Shown here: one piece after another, positions 1 through 9,174 of the stretch
Position numbering within the stretch: position 1 is the stretch's first letter
Layout: the number at the start of each line of letters is the position of its first letter
Origin: Nitrospirota bacterium
GTDB lineage: Bacteria > Nitrospirota > JACRHL01
DNA: 38,539 bases
Direction of reading: 5' to 3'
Assembly: GCA_029881725.1 (NCBI GenBank)
Contig: JAOUMB010000025.1
Coordinates: 1-38,539 of the forward strand
The notes under the pieces: model-generated
Database searches by the model: none
Seen by the model: the letters and a program-made list of their open reading frames with translations, nothing else
Told to the model about the DNA's origin: nothing
Translations under genes and position numbers: made by a program

Positions 1-1
1 G

Positions 2-166
2 GTCATACCGGTCTCCTTCTCGGGTTACAGTCAGCGCTTCGACAACGCCTTCTATAACCCGCCAGGGGCCGGTATGGCCACTTCCTCTATCCGTGGCCAA
101 CTGTCAGGTGAATACCGTCACAGCACACTAAACATTTGCTTAACTTGTCATCTATTCGAAACGTGA
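2..166 (+). CDS. possible 3' end of an upstream gene (partial)
   Basis: An open frame enters from the left edge and stops at TGA 164-166. Its 54 codons are rich in Ser, Gly, Tyr, Phe and Asn in an alternating pattern (for example the stretch YSQRFDNAFYNPPGAG), which resembles the strands and turns of an outer-membrane beta-barrel. The end, with two Cys and no terminal aromatic residue, is not typical of a barrel, so the true end may differ. The other two forward frames are also open for much of this stretch. No function can be assigned, and a promoter for the next gene overlaps its stop. Confidence 0.25.
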   Translation, partial: VIPVSFSGYSQRFDNAFYNPPGAGMATSSIRGQLSGEYRHSTLNICLTCHLFET

Positions 167-172
167 TATAAA
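145..172 (+). promoter_or_regulatory. sigma70-type promoter of the PhnD-like/kinase/receiver cassette
   Basis: TTGTCA (145-150) and TATAAA (167-172), each 5/6 to consensus, are separated by 16 bases. Transcription would start near 179, giving a leader of about 55 bases before the TTG start at 234. No terminator-like hairpin separates it from the preceding frame. Confidence 0.55.
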
Positions 173-233
173 GGTCAGGAGGGAGTCTGACAAACGTCAC
201 CGCGCGGGTGCGTCACAGGCAGGAGGGTGTGCA

Positions 234-1139
234 TTGGGCCGATCTGCTCAGTGCGGGGTGGGATTCCGCGTTTTTGTTATCCTGTTGTTTCTGGCCGGAT
301 GCCGCTCGGAAGGCCGGGGTGTGCCCGCACCCGAGTTGTTGCGCGTGGGAATATTGCCGGACCAGAGCGCGCAGGTGCTCACAGCCCGCTACAAGCCTCT
401 GATCGAGCACCTGTCGAAAACCGTCGGCATCCCGTTCCGGTACGTCCCTTGCGACAGTTACGATCAGTTGCTGGAAAAAATTGCCCACGGGGACATTGAT
501 CTGGCGTATCTGGGCGGTGTCACTTACGTGAAGGCCAGCCAGCAGGCCACCCTGAAACCGCTGGTCATGCGCCTTCGCGACACCCGTTTTACCAGCTATT
601 TTCTGGTGCGCGCCAGCCACCCGGCCCAATCCCTGCGTGACCTGCAAGGGCAGCGATTGGCCTTCGGCGCGGAACTTTCCACCTCCGGCCACTACATGCC
701 CCGCCATTTCCTGGAGCAGGAGGGAATTGCGCCGGAATCGTTTTTCGGAACCATTTCCTTCACCGGCACCCACGACGCCACCGCGCTGACGGTGGCAAAC
801 GGCCAGGCGGATGTGGGTGCCGCAAACGCGACGATTATCGACCAGATGCGGCGCGACGGCCGCATCCCGGAGGGAGCAATGCGCGTATTGTGGGAAACAC
901 CGCCCTATGCGGATTACGTGTGGGCCATACGCGCGGACCTGCCGCCGGAAGTCATCAACCGCACCCGTGACGCATTCCTGATGCTCGACGCGTCCCAGTC
1001 CGCCCACCGCCGGGTGTTGGAACCAATGGCCGCACAGGTGTTCCTGCCCGCCCGCAATGAGGACTTTGCTGCCCTGGCCGACATGATTTCCCACACGGAG
1101 CAATCAACCCGGACACACCCGGCGGGAGCACTCGAATGA
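234..1139 (+). CDS. PhnD-like periplasmic solute-binding lipoprotein (sensor component)
   Basis: This is a 301-residue periplasmic binding protein of the PhnD/phosphate-phosphonate family. The start is TTG at 234, set by AGGAGG at 221-226 with a 7-base spacer. The first 23 residues form a lipoprotein signal with lipobox L-A-G-C (Cys23), so the protein should be membrane-anchored on the periplasmic side. The family pattern is visible: a VGILPDQ strand early, the YVPCDSYDQLLEKIAHGDIDLAYLGG-type region near residues 65-90, and a second lobe with ADVGAANATIID near 190. Its stop overlaps the kinase start as ATGA. No ABC permease or ATPase gene lies nearby, so I infer it presents a ligand to the kinase rather than feeding a transporter. 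The ligand is unknown. PhnD-like domains are known as sensory inputs of kinases such as TtrS. Confidence 0.85.
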   Translation: MGRSAQCGVGFRVFVILLFLAGCRSEGRGVPAPELLRVGILPDQSAQVLTARYKPLIEHLSKTVGIPFRYVPCDSYDQLLEKIAHGDIDLAYLGGVTYVKASQQATLKPLVMRLRDTRFTSYFLVRASHPAQSLRDLQGQRLAFGAELSTSGHYMPRHFLEQEGIAPESFFGTISFTGTHDATALTVANGQADVGAANATIIDQMRRDGRIPEGAMRVLWETPPYADYVWAIRADLPPEVINRTRDAFLMLDASQSAHRRVLEPMAAQVFLPARNEDFAALADMISHTEQSTRTHPAGALE

Positions 1140-4100
1140 TCCCCTCCATCCAACGGCTGACCGGCAGCATTCGCCGGCTGATCCTGCTGCTGGCCGCCAC
1201 CATCCTGCTGTCCAACCTGGCCGTTGGCGCCTATGAGATGTGGGACGACAACCGGGAACACGCGGCACAGGAGGCCATACGCACCTACCACCTGAGCTCC
1301 ACCGTGCACGCCGAAGAGCTTATGGGCCGCCTGATGGGAATCCGGCTGGCGCTTGGCACCATGGGATCGCCGCAAACGCCTCCCGATACCGACTCCGCAC
1401 GCCGTGAAATCCGCGCTCTCCTGTACAACACGCAGGAACACCTGACGCAACTCACGGCTTTGCACCGGGCTTCCCCAAATCCCGCATTCGACGGCACCCT
1501 GGAGCGGATCGAACAGGCCTCCCGGACCCTGAACGCAGCATGGGCGGAAATAGAGCAGGGTGGCCCCTCCGCCCCGTTCCGGGATCATGTGGCCGCCCTG
1601 GAAACCCGGCTGCGGCAGTTGGAGCGCCTGCACTCCACCGAATTTCAGGCGGACCAGCAGCGCCTGGCGGACGTTTCCCGGAGCCAGGATCGGCTGTTGA
1701 TGACGTTGCTGCTCCTGTTGGTGGGAGGCGCGGGAGCCACCACTATCATGGTGCTGCGCGCGGTCAGCCGGCTGGTGGCCCGGCAATCCACCACCGAGTC
1801 CGCGCTGGTGGAGGAAGAGGCCCGCTACCGCTCGGTGGCCGAGACCATGAGCGACGCCCTGGTGATCGCCAGTGAGGACGGTCACATTCGCTCGTGCAAC
1901 CCCGCCACCGCCACCCTGTTCGGCTACGCTCCGGAAGAACTGCCGGGCATGAACGTGACCATGCTGATGCCGGAAGAAATGGCGGTACAGCACACGGCCG
2001 CATTGAAACACTTTCTGGAAACCGGAGAGGCCCGGGTGATAGGCAGCACGCGCGAGGCGGAGGGACAACGCCGGGACGGCAGCCGCTTTCCACTGGAAAT
2101 CAACCTGGGCCAGACCCAGGTGAAAGGCGTGCGCTACTTCACCGCCATCCTGCGCGACATCAGTGCCCGCAAGGAAGCGGAAAAACACCTGAAAGACAGC
2201 GAGCGGAAACTGCGCCGCGCCCATCAGATGTCCCGCCTCGGCCACTGGGAATGGGATCTGGACAGCGGCATCCTCACCTGGTCGGACGAAACCTTCCACA
2301 TCTTCGGACTCCGTCCCGGGTCCTGGGCGCCAACCTTCGACGGTTTCCACAACACCGTCCACCCGGACGACGTGGACCGGCTGGATTCGGCCCTGAGCGC
2401 AGCCCTGGAGCAGGGAGCCCCCTACGACCTGAAATTCCGCATCATGTGGCCGGATCAGTCGGTACGTCATGTGCACGCCGTGGGAGAAGGAACCCGCCAC
2501 CCCGAGACCGGCGCCGTGACCGGCATGAGCGGCACCATCCTCGATATCAGCGACACCATGCAGGTGCTGGAGGCGTTGGAGGAGACCACCGCCGAACTGG
2601 CCAAGGCCCAGCGCATCGCCGGCGTGGGCCACTGGGTGTGGGACATCCCCACTGGAGGCCTGTTCTGGTCCGACCAGTGTTATCGCATCGTCGGCTACGA
2701 GCCGGGCGCGGTTACCCCCAGCTACGAATTGTTCCTCGCCTCCGTGCATCCGGATGACAAAGAAAAGGTCATTCAGGCCATCGAATTCGCCCTCACCAAC
2801 CACACCACTTACAGCGTGGAGCATCGGGTGATGGCCAGCGATGGCAGCATCCACCACGTCCGGGAGCAAGGCGAGGCCACCTATCACCCGACGACCGGAG
2901 CCCCGCTCAAAATGCTGGGTACCGCCCTGGACATCACCGAACGGGTGCACGCCGAACAGGCTATCCGCGACAGCCAGGCCACCATGCTTCAGGCCCAGAA
3001 AGTGGGCCGCATCGGCCACTGGGTGCTGGACCTGGAAACCGGATCCGCCGCCTGTTCGGACGAAACCATGCGCATCCTCGGCCTGCCGCCGCAGGAATCC
3101 AACGTGCCACTGGAGAAAATTTTAGGTGAACTCGTCCTCCCGGAGTATCGGGACAGGCACCGGGCCATGATTCAGCAAGCCATCGAAACCGGCGGCACCT
3201 TCTCGGACCCGCACCGCATCCGCCGACCGGACGGCGAGGTGCGCTGGGCCCACGTGGCAGGCGAAGCGGTGTGCGATCCGCACACCGGACTCCCCCTGCG
3301 GCTGGTGGGCATTCTCCAGGACATTCACGAACAGAAGATGGTGGAACAGGCATTGGAGGAGAGCCGCACCGGACTCGATCGGGCCCAGCAACTGGCCCAC
3401 GTGGGCCACTGGGAGTGGAGCCCTGATAGCGGACAGGTGGCCTTCTCCTCCGAAATTATTCGTATCCTGGGGGAGGATACGGAAACCTACGCCCCCACCT
3501 ACGACGCATTCATGCAGGCCGTCCACCCGGAGGACCGCCAGCGGGTGGAACGGTGCACCCGCGTCACCGCCCGCACCGGCAAGCCACACGACACGGAATA
3601 CCGCATCGTACAGCCCACGGGTCGGCAGCGAATCGTGCACAGTGTGGGAGAGCGGGTGGCGGCAAACGAGGGGGAACCGGCCCGGGTGATCTGCGCCCTG
3701 CACGACGTTACCGCGCAACGCGAATCTGAACATGCCATCCGCCGCCTGAATGCCGAGCTGGAGCAGCGCGTGGTGGAGCGTACCCGCGATTTGGAACGGG
3801 AAAAAAGCCGAGTGGAAAACTATCTGGCCCTGGCTGGCACCATTTTCGTGGCACTCGACACGGAAGGCCGTATCACCCTGATCAACCGCAAGGGGTGTGA
3901 ACTACTGGGAAGGGCCGAGGAAGATTTGTTGGGCGAAGACTGGTTCGACACGGCCCTGCCACCTGAATCCGCCGATGCGGTGCGCGCCTTTTTTGTTGAT
4001 GCCATGAATGGAAATTCAGTGGTTCCCGTGTCATTTGAAAATGAAATCGGCATACCCGGCGGCCCCCGGCACACCATCGCCTGGCAAAACACAGAGCTGC

Positions 4101-5338
4101 TTGATGACGACGGGGTCCTTATCGGCACCCTCAGTTCGGGCCTGGACATTACCGATCGGAGAGCGGCTGAGGAGGCCCTGCACGCCCTGCACCGGCAAAC
4201 CGACCTGATCCTGTCCACCGTTGCCGAGGGCATCTACGGGCTGAACCCGGATGGCATCACCACCTTCGCCAACCCGGCTGCCGCGCACCTCACAGGATGG
4301 ACAGTGGAGGAACTGGCCGGCAGGTCCCAGCACGACACCATTCATCATTCCCATGCGGACGGCAGTCCTTACGATCGCGCCGACTGCCCCATCTTCAGGA
4401 GCATTCGCGAGGGCACCACGTGTCATGTGACGGATGAGGTATTCTGGCGCAAGGACGGCACCTCCTTTCCGGTGGAATACACGGTGACCCCCATTCTTGA
4501 TGACAGCGCGGTTTCCGGTGCGGTGGTCACCTTCCGGGACGTGACCGAGCGCAGGCGGGCCGAGGCCGAACTGCGCAGTGCCCAGCGCATGCAGGCGCTG
4601 GGCAACCTGGCCGGGGGCATCGCCCACAGCCTCAACAATCTGCTGTTGCCCATCGGCACCCTGAGCCAGATTACCCGTGATGAACTGGAGCCCGAGGACG
4701 AATCCTGGCAAAACCTGGACCGGGTGATGCAGGCCAGCAAACGGGCCGCCGACCTCACCAACCGGATCCTCACCTTCAGCCGCTATGACGAGCCGCGCAT
4801 GGAAATGATCGACCTGCCCGCCCTGATTTCGGACACCCTGGAATTGATCCGCCGCACCACCCCCTCCAGCATCCGGATCTACGCCAACATTGACCGGGAC
4901 GCGGGCATCACCCTGGCCGACGCCGGACAGTTGGAAAGCGTGGTGATGAACCTCGTTTCCAATTCCGTGGACGCGCTGGCGGACCAGCCGGGCGACATCG
5001 TCGTGTCGGTCACCCACGGCGACCCGGATGACAACGGCTTTGCGGATGGATCGGTGAACATCTCGATAACTGATACCGGCCCGGGGATCCCGGAAAAAAT
5101 CCGCGAGCGGGTATTCGACCCGTTCTTCACCACCAAGCCCGTGGGCAAGGGGACCGGCCTCGGTCTGGCCATGGCCCACGGCATCGTTACCCGGCATGGC
5201 GGCATCATCACCATTGCCGAAAATAACGGCGGAGCGTCGATTCGCATCCGCCTGCCGCGCGCTGCGGCCACAACCGCCGACGCACGGCAAACTCAAAAAA
5301 AGGAAAGCCACCCTCATGGCACGCATACTGATCATTGA
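1136..5338 (+). CDS. multi-PAS membrane sensor histidine kinase
   Basis: A 1400-residue hybrid-length sensor kinase without its own receiver. Membrane segments lie at about residues 14-33 and 185-207 and bracket a periplasmic domain of roughly 150 residues. The cytoplasmic part has seven PAS modules, beginning near 225, 362, 488, 618, 748, 892 and 1023. Modules two to five are PAS_3-like repeats that each open with an AQ-x-GHW-x-W signature. A coiled coil (ELEQRVVERTRDLEREKSR) follows module five. The dimerisation box GGIAHSLNNLL carries phospho-acceptor His1164. The ATPase domain has an N box (NLVSNSVDAL), DTGPGIP, FDPFFTTK and GKGTGLGLA, so it should be active. The box type matches NtrB-like kinases, though these usually read AHDFNN. 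It overlaps the lipoprotein gene by 4 bases and the receiver gene by 23 bases, which suggests one signalling unit. Confidence 0.92.
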   Translation: MIPSIQRLTGSIRRLILLLAATILLSNLAVGAYEMWDDNREHAAQEAIRTYHLSSTVHAEELMGRLMGIRLALGTMGSPQTPPDTDSARREIRALLYNTQEHLTQLTALHRASPNPAFDGTLERIEQASRTLNAAWAEIEQGGPSAPFRDHVAALETRLRQLERLHSTEFQADQQRLADVSRSQDRLLMTLLLLLVGGAGATTIMVLRAVSRLVARQSTTESALVEEEARYRSVAETMSDALVIASEDGHIRSCNPATATLFGYAPEELPGMNVTMLMPEEMAVQHTAALKHFLETGEARVIGSTREAEGQRRDGSRFPLEINLGQTQVKGVRYFTAILRDISARKEAEKHLKDSERKLRRAHQMSRLGHWEWDLDSGILTWSDETFHIFGLRPGSWAPTFDGFHNTVHPDDVDRLDSALSAALEQGAPYDLKFRIMWPDQSVRHVHAVGEGTRHPETGAVTGMSGTILDISDTMQVLEALEETTAELAKAQRIAGVGHWVWDIPTGGLFWSDQCYRIVGYEPGAVTPSYELFLASVHPDDKEKVIQAIEFALTNHTTYSVEHRVMASDGSIHHVREQGEATYHPTTGAPLKMLGTALDITERVHAEQAIRDSQATMLQAQKVGRIGHWVLDLETGSAACSDETMRILGLPPQESNVPLEKILGELVLPEYRDRHRAMIQQAIETGGTFSDPHRIRRPDGEVRWAHVAGEAVCDPHTGLPLRLVGILQDIHEQKMVEQALEESRTGLDRAQQLAHVGHWEWSPDSGQVAFSSEIIRILGEDTETYAPTYDAFMQAVHPEDRQRVERCTRVTARTGKPHDTEYRIVQPTGRQRIVHSVGERVAANEGEPARVICALHDVTAQRESEHAIRRLNAELEQRVVERTRDLEREKSRVENYLALAGTIFVALDTEGRITLINRKGCELLGRAEEDLLGEDWFDTALPPESADAVRAFFVDAMNGNSVVPVSFENEIGIPGGPRHTIAWQNTELLDDDGVLIGTLSSGLDITDRRAAEEALHALHRQTDLILSTVAEGIYGLNPDGITTFANPAAAHLTGWTVEELAGRSQHDTIHHSHADGSPYDRADCPIFRSIREGTTCHVTDEVFWRKDGTSFPVEYTVTPILDDSAVSGAVVTFRDVTERRRAEAELRSAQRMQALGNLAGGIAHSLNNLLLPIGTLSQITRDELEPEDESWQNLDRVMQASKRAADLTNRILTFSRYDEPRMEMIDLPALISDTLELIRRTTPSSIRIYANIDRDAGITLADAGQLESVVMNLVSNSVDALADQPGDIVVSVTHGDPDDNGFADGSVNISITDTGPGIPEKIRERVFDPFFTTKPVGKGTGLGLAMAHGIVTRHGGIITIAENNGGASIRIRLPRAAATTADARQTQKKESHPHGTHTDH

Positions 5339-5687
5339 CGACGAGGAACTGGCCCGTTACGCGGTTCGAAAAATCCTGACCGGCGCGGGGCATGACGTGA
5401 CGGAAGCCGAAAACGGCAGCAACGGCCTCGAATTGCAACGGAAGACCCCCTTCGATCTGGTGATTACCGACATCGTGATGCCCGAAAAAGAGGGCATCGA
5501 AACCATCATGGATCTGAAGAAGGAATTTCCCGATACCCCCATCGTGGCGATTTCCGGCGGCGGACGGCTGGGACCCACCGATTACCTGAACATGAGCAGC
5601 CAACTGGGCGCCCGCCAGACCCTGGCCAAGCCCTTCTCCCGCGACGACCTGCTGTCCGCCGTGGACACCTGCCTGGCCGCCGCGTGA
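5316..5687 (+). CDS. stand-alone response-regulator receiver domain
   Basis: A 123-residue CheY-type receiver with no output domain. The ATG at 5316 is chosen because the fold starts directly with ARILIIDDEE and an AAGGAAAG ribosome site lies just upstream; a longer open frame to 5196 only shadows the kinase. Acidic pocket residues Asp8 and Asp9, phospho-acceptor Asp52 (ITDIVMP), Ser in VAISGGG and Lys in LAKPFS are all present. It overlaps the last 23 bases of the kinase gene, so the kinase is its likely phosphate donor. Output must come from protein-protein contact or a further relay, since no DNA-binding or enzymatic domain is present. The stop lies within a 10-bp palindrome, GTGACGTCAC (5684-5693). 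Confidence 0.92.
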   Translation: MARILIIDDEELARYAVRKILTGAGHDVTEAENGSNGLELQRKTPFDLVITDIVMPEKEGIETIMDLKKEFPDTPIVAISGGGRLGPTDYLNMSSQLGARQTLAKPFSRDDLLSAVDTCLAAA

Positions 5688-5724
5688 CGTCACTGCACTA
5701 ACCGGCTGCATGGGCGGGGCTATA

Positions 5725-7227
5725 ATGCACCCGCCCATGCACGCCCCAACCCTCCATGCAACCGGCGTCTTTCGGCACGCCCTCGCCCCCTGGGTGCTGG
5801 CGTGTGCCCTGCTGTCCGGCACCGCCCATGCCAGCCCGCTGCTGCCGGTGGAGCACCCGGCCCACCAGCAACTGGCCGCATGGGCGGCCCGCGGCCTGCT
5901 GCCCGCAACGGCTACCCGCCCGCTCACATGGGCCCATCTGGAGCGGATGCTGGAGGCGGCCACCCCGTCCACCCCGGCGGACCGGACGCAAATCGACCGA
6001 CTGCGCGGCGAAGCCCGTCTGCACCGCCCCGGACGTCGCTACCTGGAAATGTCCCTGATCGGCGCGTTTACCGAGGGGGGACCATTCGCCTACCCCCCCC
6101 CGCCGCTCCCCGCCAACGGGGGTGGCCCTTTTCCCGCGACTGGTGGCCGGGCGTTTGCGGAGCGATGGGGCGCGGAGGTGGGGGCCCGCCTGGAACAGAC
6201 CGGAAACCGCCTCACCGCCGTGGTCGCCCCGCACCGCATGCTGGGGCATGGGGAAGGGGGGCATCCGCTGCTTCAGGAGGGGTATCTGGCGGCCAACGCG
6301 GGTCCCCTGTGGCTGGCTGCCGGGCACCAGCCGATCGTATGGGGGCCGGGGCCGGACGGCGGGTTTTTGCTGTCCACCAACGCGGCGCCGTTACCGGCCC
6401 TGCGGGTGCGGAGCGACGAACTCCACCGTTTTTCCGGAAAGGCCTCCTGGCTGGGCCGCGGCGGGTTCGACCTGTTTTTCGCCCGTCTGGAGGGGAACCG
6501 CGCCATCCCCCACCCGGTGCTGGCCGGACTGCGCCTGGACTGGGCTCCCGGCCACCGGCTTGCCATCGGCCTGTCCCGCACGGTGATGGCGGGCGGACGC
6601 GGGCACTCCCTGTCCGGCTCCGATGTATGGCGCATCATCACCGGGAGCAATCAACGGGCGGGCGTCGATACCAGCAATTCCATTGCCGGATTCGACGTTG
6701 CGCTTATCCTCCCCGCCGGTGGCCACCGGGGGGTTCGCCTGTATACGGAGTACGCGGGAGAGGATGAGTCCAACGCCTGGCCCACCAAACCGGCGATTCG
6801 CGGCGGACTGCTGCTGGCGGGACTGGGGCCGGAGGCAAACCACTCCCTGCACGCCGAACTGGCCGCAACCGACGTCTTTTACGACGCCCCCCCAAGCGGC
6901 GTTTGGTACCGGCACAGCCTCTATTCTTCCGGGTATACCTTCCGGGGGCGCATCATCGGCGACCCCATCGGGCCGAAGGGCCGGCGGTCCACCCTGGCCT
7001 GGCGGCGCTTCGGTACACGCAATGACCTGAACCTGTCCATGCGCATAGGGACCAGCACGTCTTCACCCGCCACCGGATATCGGCAGGTGCAGGCCAACTG
7101 GCGCCGTGCGGTGGCTCCCGGAGCCTGGTGGGAGGTGGCTCTGGGGACCGGCACCCGATGCACCGGCGCTGACCCGCATTGGGAACATCTGGTGATGTTC
7201 CGGTTGCAATTGGCCGCGCCGGGCTGA
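5725..7227 (+). CDS. wzi: capsule assembly Wzi family outer-membrane protein
   Basis: About 500 residues with a signal peptide ending near SGTAHA-SP, followed by a helical N-terminal part (QLAAWAARGLLP) and a predicted beta-barrel. Family marks include AGHQPIVWGPGPDGGFLL, the SGSDVWRIITGSNQRAGVD region and WYRHSLYSSGYTFRGRIIG near the end. Wzi is a lectin-like barrel that holds group 1 capsule at the cell surface. In-frame ATGs occur at 5710, 5725 and 5737; none has a good ribosome site. A TATAAT hexamer (5721-5726) overlaps the middle one, so the start is uncertain. A run of nine C (6093-6101) inside the gene could slip. The next two + strand genes are also polysaccharide-related, but polymerase, flippase and export genes are absent here. 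Confidence 0.8.
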   Translation: MHPPMHAPTLHATGVFRHALAPWVLACALLSGTAHASPLLPVEHPAHQQLAAWAARGLLPATATRPLTWAHLERMLEAATPSTPADRTQIDRLRGEARLHRPGRRYLEMSLIGAFTEGGPFAYPPPPLPANGGGPFPATGGRAFAERWGAEVGARLEQTGNRLTAVVAPHRMLGHGEGGHPLLQEGYLAANAGPLWLAAGHQPIVWGPGPDGGFLLSTNAAPLPALRVRSDELHRFSGKASWLGRGGFDLFFARLEGNRAIPHPVLAGLRLDWAPGHRLAIGLSRTVMAGGRGHSLSGSDVWRIITGSNQRAGVDTSNSIAGFDVALILPAGGHRGVRLYTEYAGEDESNAWPTKPAIRGGLLLAGLGPEANHSLHAELAATDVFYDAPPSGVWYRHSLYSSGYTFRGRIIGDPIGPKGRRSTLAWRRFGTRNDLNLSMRIGTSTSSPATGYRQVQANWRRAVAPGAWWEVALGTGTRCTGADPHWEHLVMFRLQLAAPG

Positions 7228-7413
7228 ATTTTTTGGAACACGGGAGGGATTCGGTGGCCCCATCGCCACGGACCTGGTTGGACAAGCGGAGGCGGAACGG
7301 GCGAAAATGGCCCGGGCCGACCAAGGCCGGACATTACACCACCACCTACCCGAGCGTAGCGCCACACCCATGACAGCATTTTACCAACACGCACCGACAC
7401 CCGGAACCGGCAC

Positions 7414-9174
7414 ATGATCGTACTGGGCCTGAACGCTTACCATGCGGATGCCGCCGCAGCCCTGATCTCCAACGGCCGGGTGATCGCCGCAGCGGAGGAG
7501 GAGCGGTTCCGCCGCATCAAGCACTGGGCCGGGTTCCCCATCGAAGCCATTCGCTATTGTCTGGCGGAGGGGGGCATTCACCTGGACGACGTGGACTGCG
7601 TGGCCGTCAACAGCGACCCCAAGGCCAGTCTCGGAAGCAAGGTGAAATTCGCCATTGGCGGAAGCGCCACCCCGGCCATGATCCTGGACCGGCTCAGAAA
7701 CCGGGAACGGCGCGCCAGTGTGGAATCCGCCTTGGAGCGGGCGTTCCCGGAAGGAACCTTCCAGGGCATCGTTCAGCCGGTGGAGCACCATCTGTCCCAC
7801 CTGGCATCCGCCTTTTTCGTTTCGCCCTTCGAACGCGCGGCGGCGCTGTCACTGGATGGGTTCGGGGATTTCTCCAGTGGCGCCTGGGGGTTGGGAGAGG
7901 GCACCCGGATCGGAGTCGAGGGGCGGATATCCTTTCCCCACTCCCTCGGCGTTTTCTATCAGGCGCTGACCCAGTACCTGGGGTTTCCCGATTACGGGGA
8001 CGAATACAAGGTGATGGGACTCGCCCCCTACGGGGAGCCGACCTATCTGGACGAGATGCGCCGCATCGTGCATATCCGGGACGATGGAAGCTACGAACTG
8101 CAACTGAAGTATTTCCGCCACCACCGTGCAAGGGTTCCCTATGAGTGGGAAAATACCGAACCCCGCGTGGCCACGCTGTGGAGTACCGAACTGGAGGACC
8201 TGCTGGGTCCGGCCCGGGTTCAGGGGGCCCCGATTACCCCCCGCCATACGGATATTGCGCGGTCGATTCAGGCCATGTATGAGGAGGCGTTTTTCGCCCT
8301 GCTGAACAAGGTTCACCGGCGCTACGGGAGCGACCAACTGGTGCTGGCCGGGGGCTGCGCCATGAACTCGGTGGCCAATGGCAAAATCTACGCCCACACG
8401 CCATTCCGCAAGCTGTACATTCAGGCCTCCCCCGGCGACGCGGGAGGCGCCATCGGGGCCGCCCTGGCCGCCTGGCATTTGTCGGAGCCGGACGCCCCTC
8501 GCAGCCCGTTGAATACGGCCGCGCTGGGCCCGTCGTTCACCGACCGCGAGATCGGTCTGATCATCAAGGATTACTGGGACCGCCTGCGAGCCCGCGACTG
8601 TGCCGTGCGCAGCGCCGGAAGCGACGACGAACTGTGCAACCAGGTCGCCGACCACCTGGCCGTCGGAAAGGTGGTCGGATGGTTTCAGGGACGCATGGAA
8701 TGGGGGCCGCGCACCCTCGGTAATCGCTGCATCCTCGCCGACCCACGGCGGGAGGACATGAAGGATATCCTCAATGCGAAAATCAAACGGCGGGAATCGT
8801 TCCGGCCGTTTGCACCCTCCATTTTACGGGAGGCGGTGGCCGAGTGGTTCGAGGTGGATGACGACGTACCGTTCATGACCCATGTGTACGGAATCCGCGA
8901 GGAAAAGCATAAGGAAATTCCGGCGGTCACCCACGTGGACGGCACCGGGCGCCTGCACACCGTCACCCCCGAGGGCAACGCGCTTTTCCATCGGTTGATC
9001 CGCGCGTTCCGGGATCGCACCGGGGTGCCTATCCTGCTCAACACCTCGTTCAACGAAAACGAGCCGGTGGTGTGCCGTCCCCAGGAGGCCCTGGATTGCT
9101 TCCTGCGTACCAACATGGACCTGTTGGTGATGGGCCGGCACCTGATCGAACGCAAACCGGCGTATACCGAATAA
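7414..9174 (+). CDS. NodU/CmcH-type carbamoyltransferase
   Basis: A 586-residue O-carbamoyltransferase of the NodU/NolO/TobZ family, which moves a carbamoyl group from carbamoyl phosphate through an adenylate to a sugar or antibiotic hydroxyl. The N-terminal ASKHA-like half starts with LGLNAYHADAAAAL, has the metal-site HxxxH in EHHLSHLAS (His125, His129) and LSLDGFGD, then GDEYKVMGLAPYG and LAGGCAMN. The YrdC-like/C-terminal carbamoyltransferase half shows GRMEWGPRTLGNRCILADPR, the FRPFAPS motif and LLNTSFN. The start ATG at 7414 has only a weak GGAA site. Between wzi and wecA it most likely decorates a surface glycan. The acceptor cannot be read from sequence. A family relation to HypF C-terminal domains exists, but no hydrogenase gene is near. 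Confidence 0.9.
   Translation: MIVLGLNAYHADAAAALISNGRVIAAAEEERFRRIKHWAGFPIEAIRYCLAEGGIHLDDVDCVAVNSDPKASLGSKVKFAIGGSATPAMILDRLRNRERRASVESALERAFPEGTFQGIVQPVEHHLSHLASAFFVSPFERAAALSLDGFGDFSSGAWGLGEGTRIGVEGRISFPHSLGVFYQALTQYLGFPDYGDEYKVMGLAPYGEPTYLDEMRRIVHIRDDGSYELQLKYFRHHRARVPYEWENTEPRVATLWSTELEDLLGPARVQGAPITPRHTDIARSIQAMYEEAFFALLNKVHRRYGSDQLVLAGGCAMNSVANGKIYAHTPFRKLYIQASPGDAGGAIGAALAAWHLSEPDAPRSPLNTAALGPSFTDREIGLIIKDYWDRLRARDCAVRSAGSDDELCNQVADHLAVGKVVGWFQGRMEWGPRTLGNRCILADPRREDMKDILNAKIKRRESFRPFAPSILREAVAEWFEVDDDVPFMTHVYGIREEKHKEIPAVTHVDGTGRLHTVTPEGNALFHRLIRAFRDRTGVPILLNTSFNENEPVVCRPQEALDCFLRTNMDLLVMGRHLIERKPAYTE

Noticed and set aside
914-3019. Long - strand open frame of 701 codons inside the multi-PAS kinase gene
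   Set aside because: It is an antisense shadow produced by GC-rich codon use; composition is rich in Gly, His, Val and Gln with no domain, while the + frame shows PAS motifs throughout.
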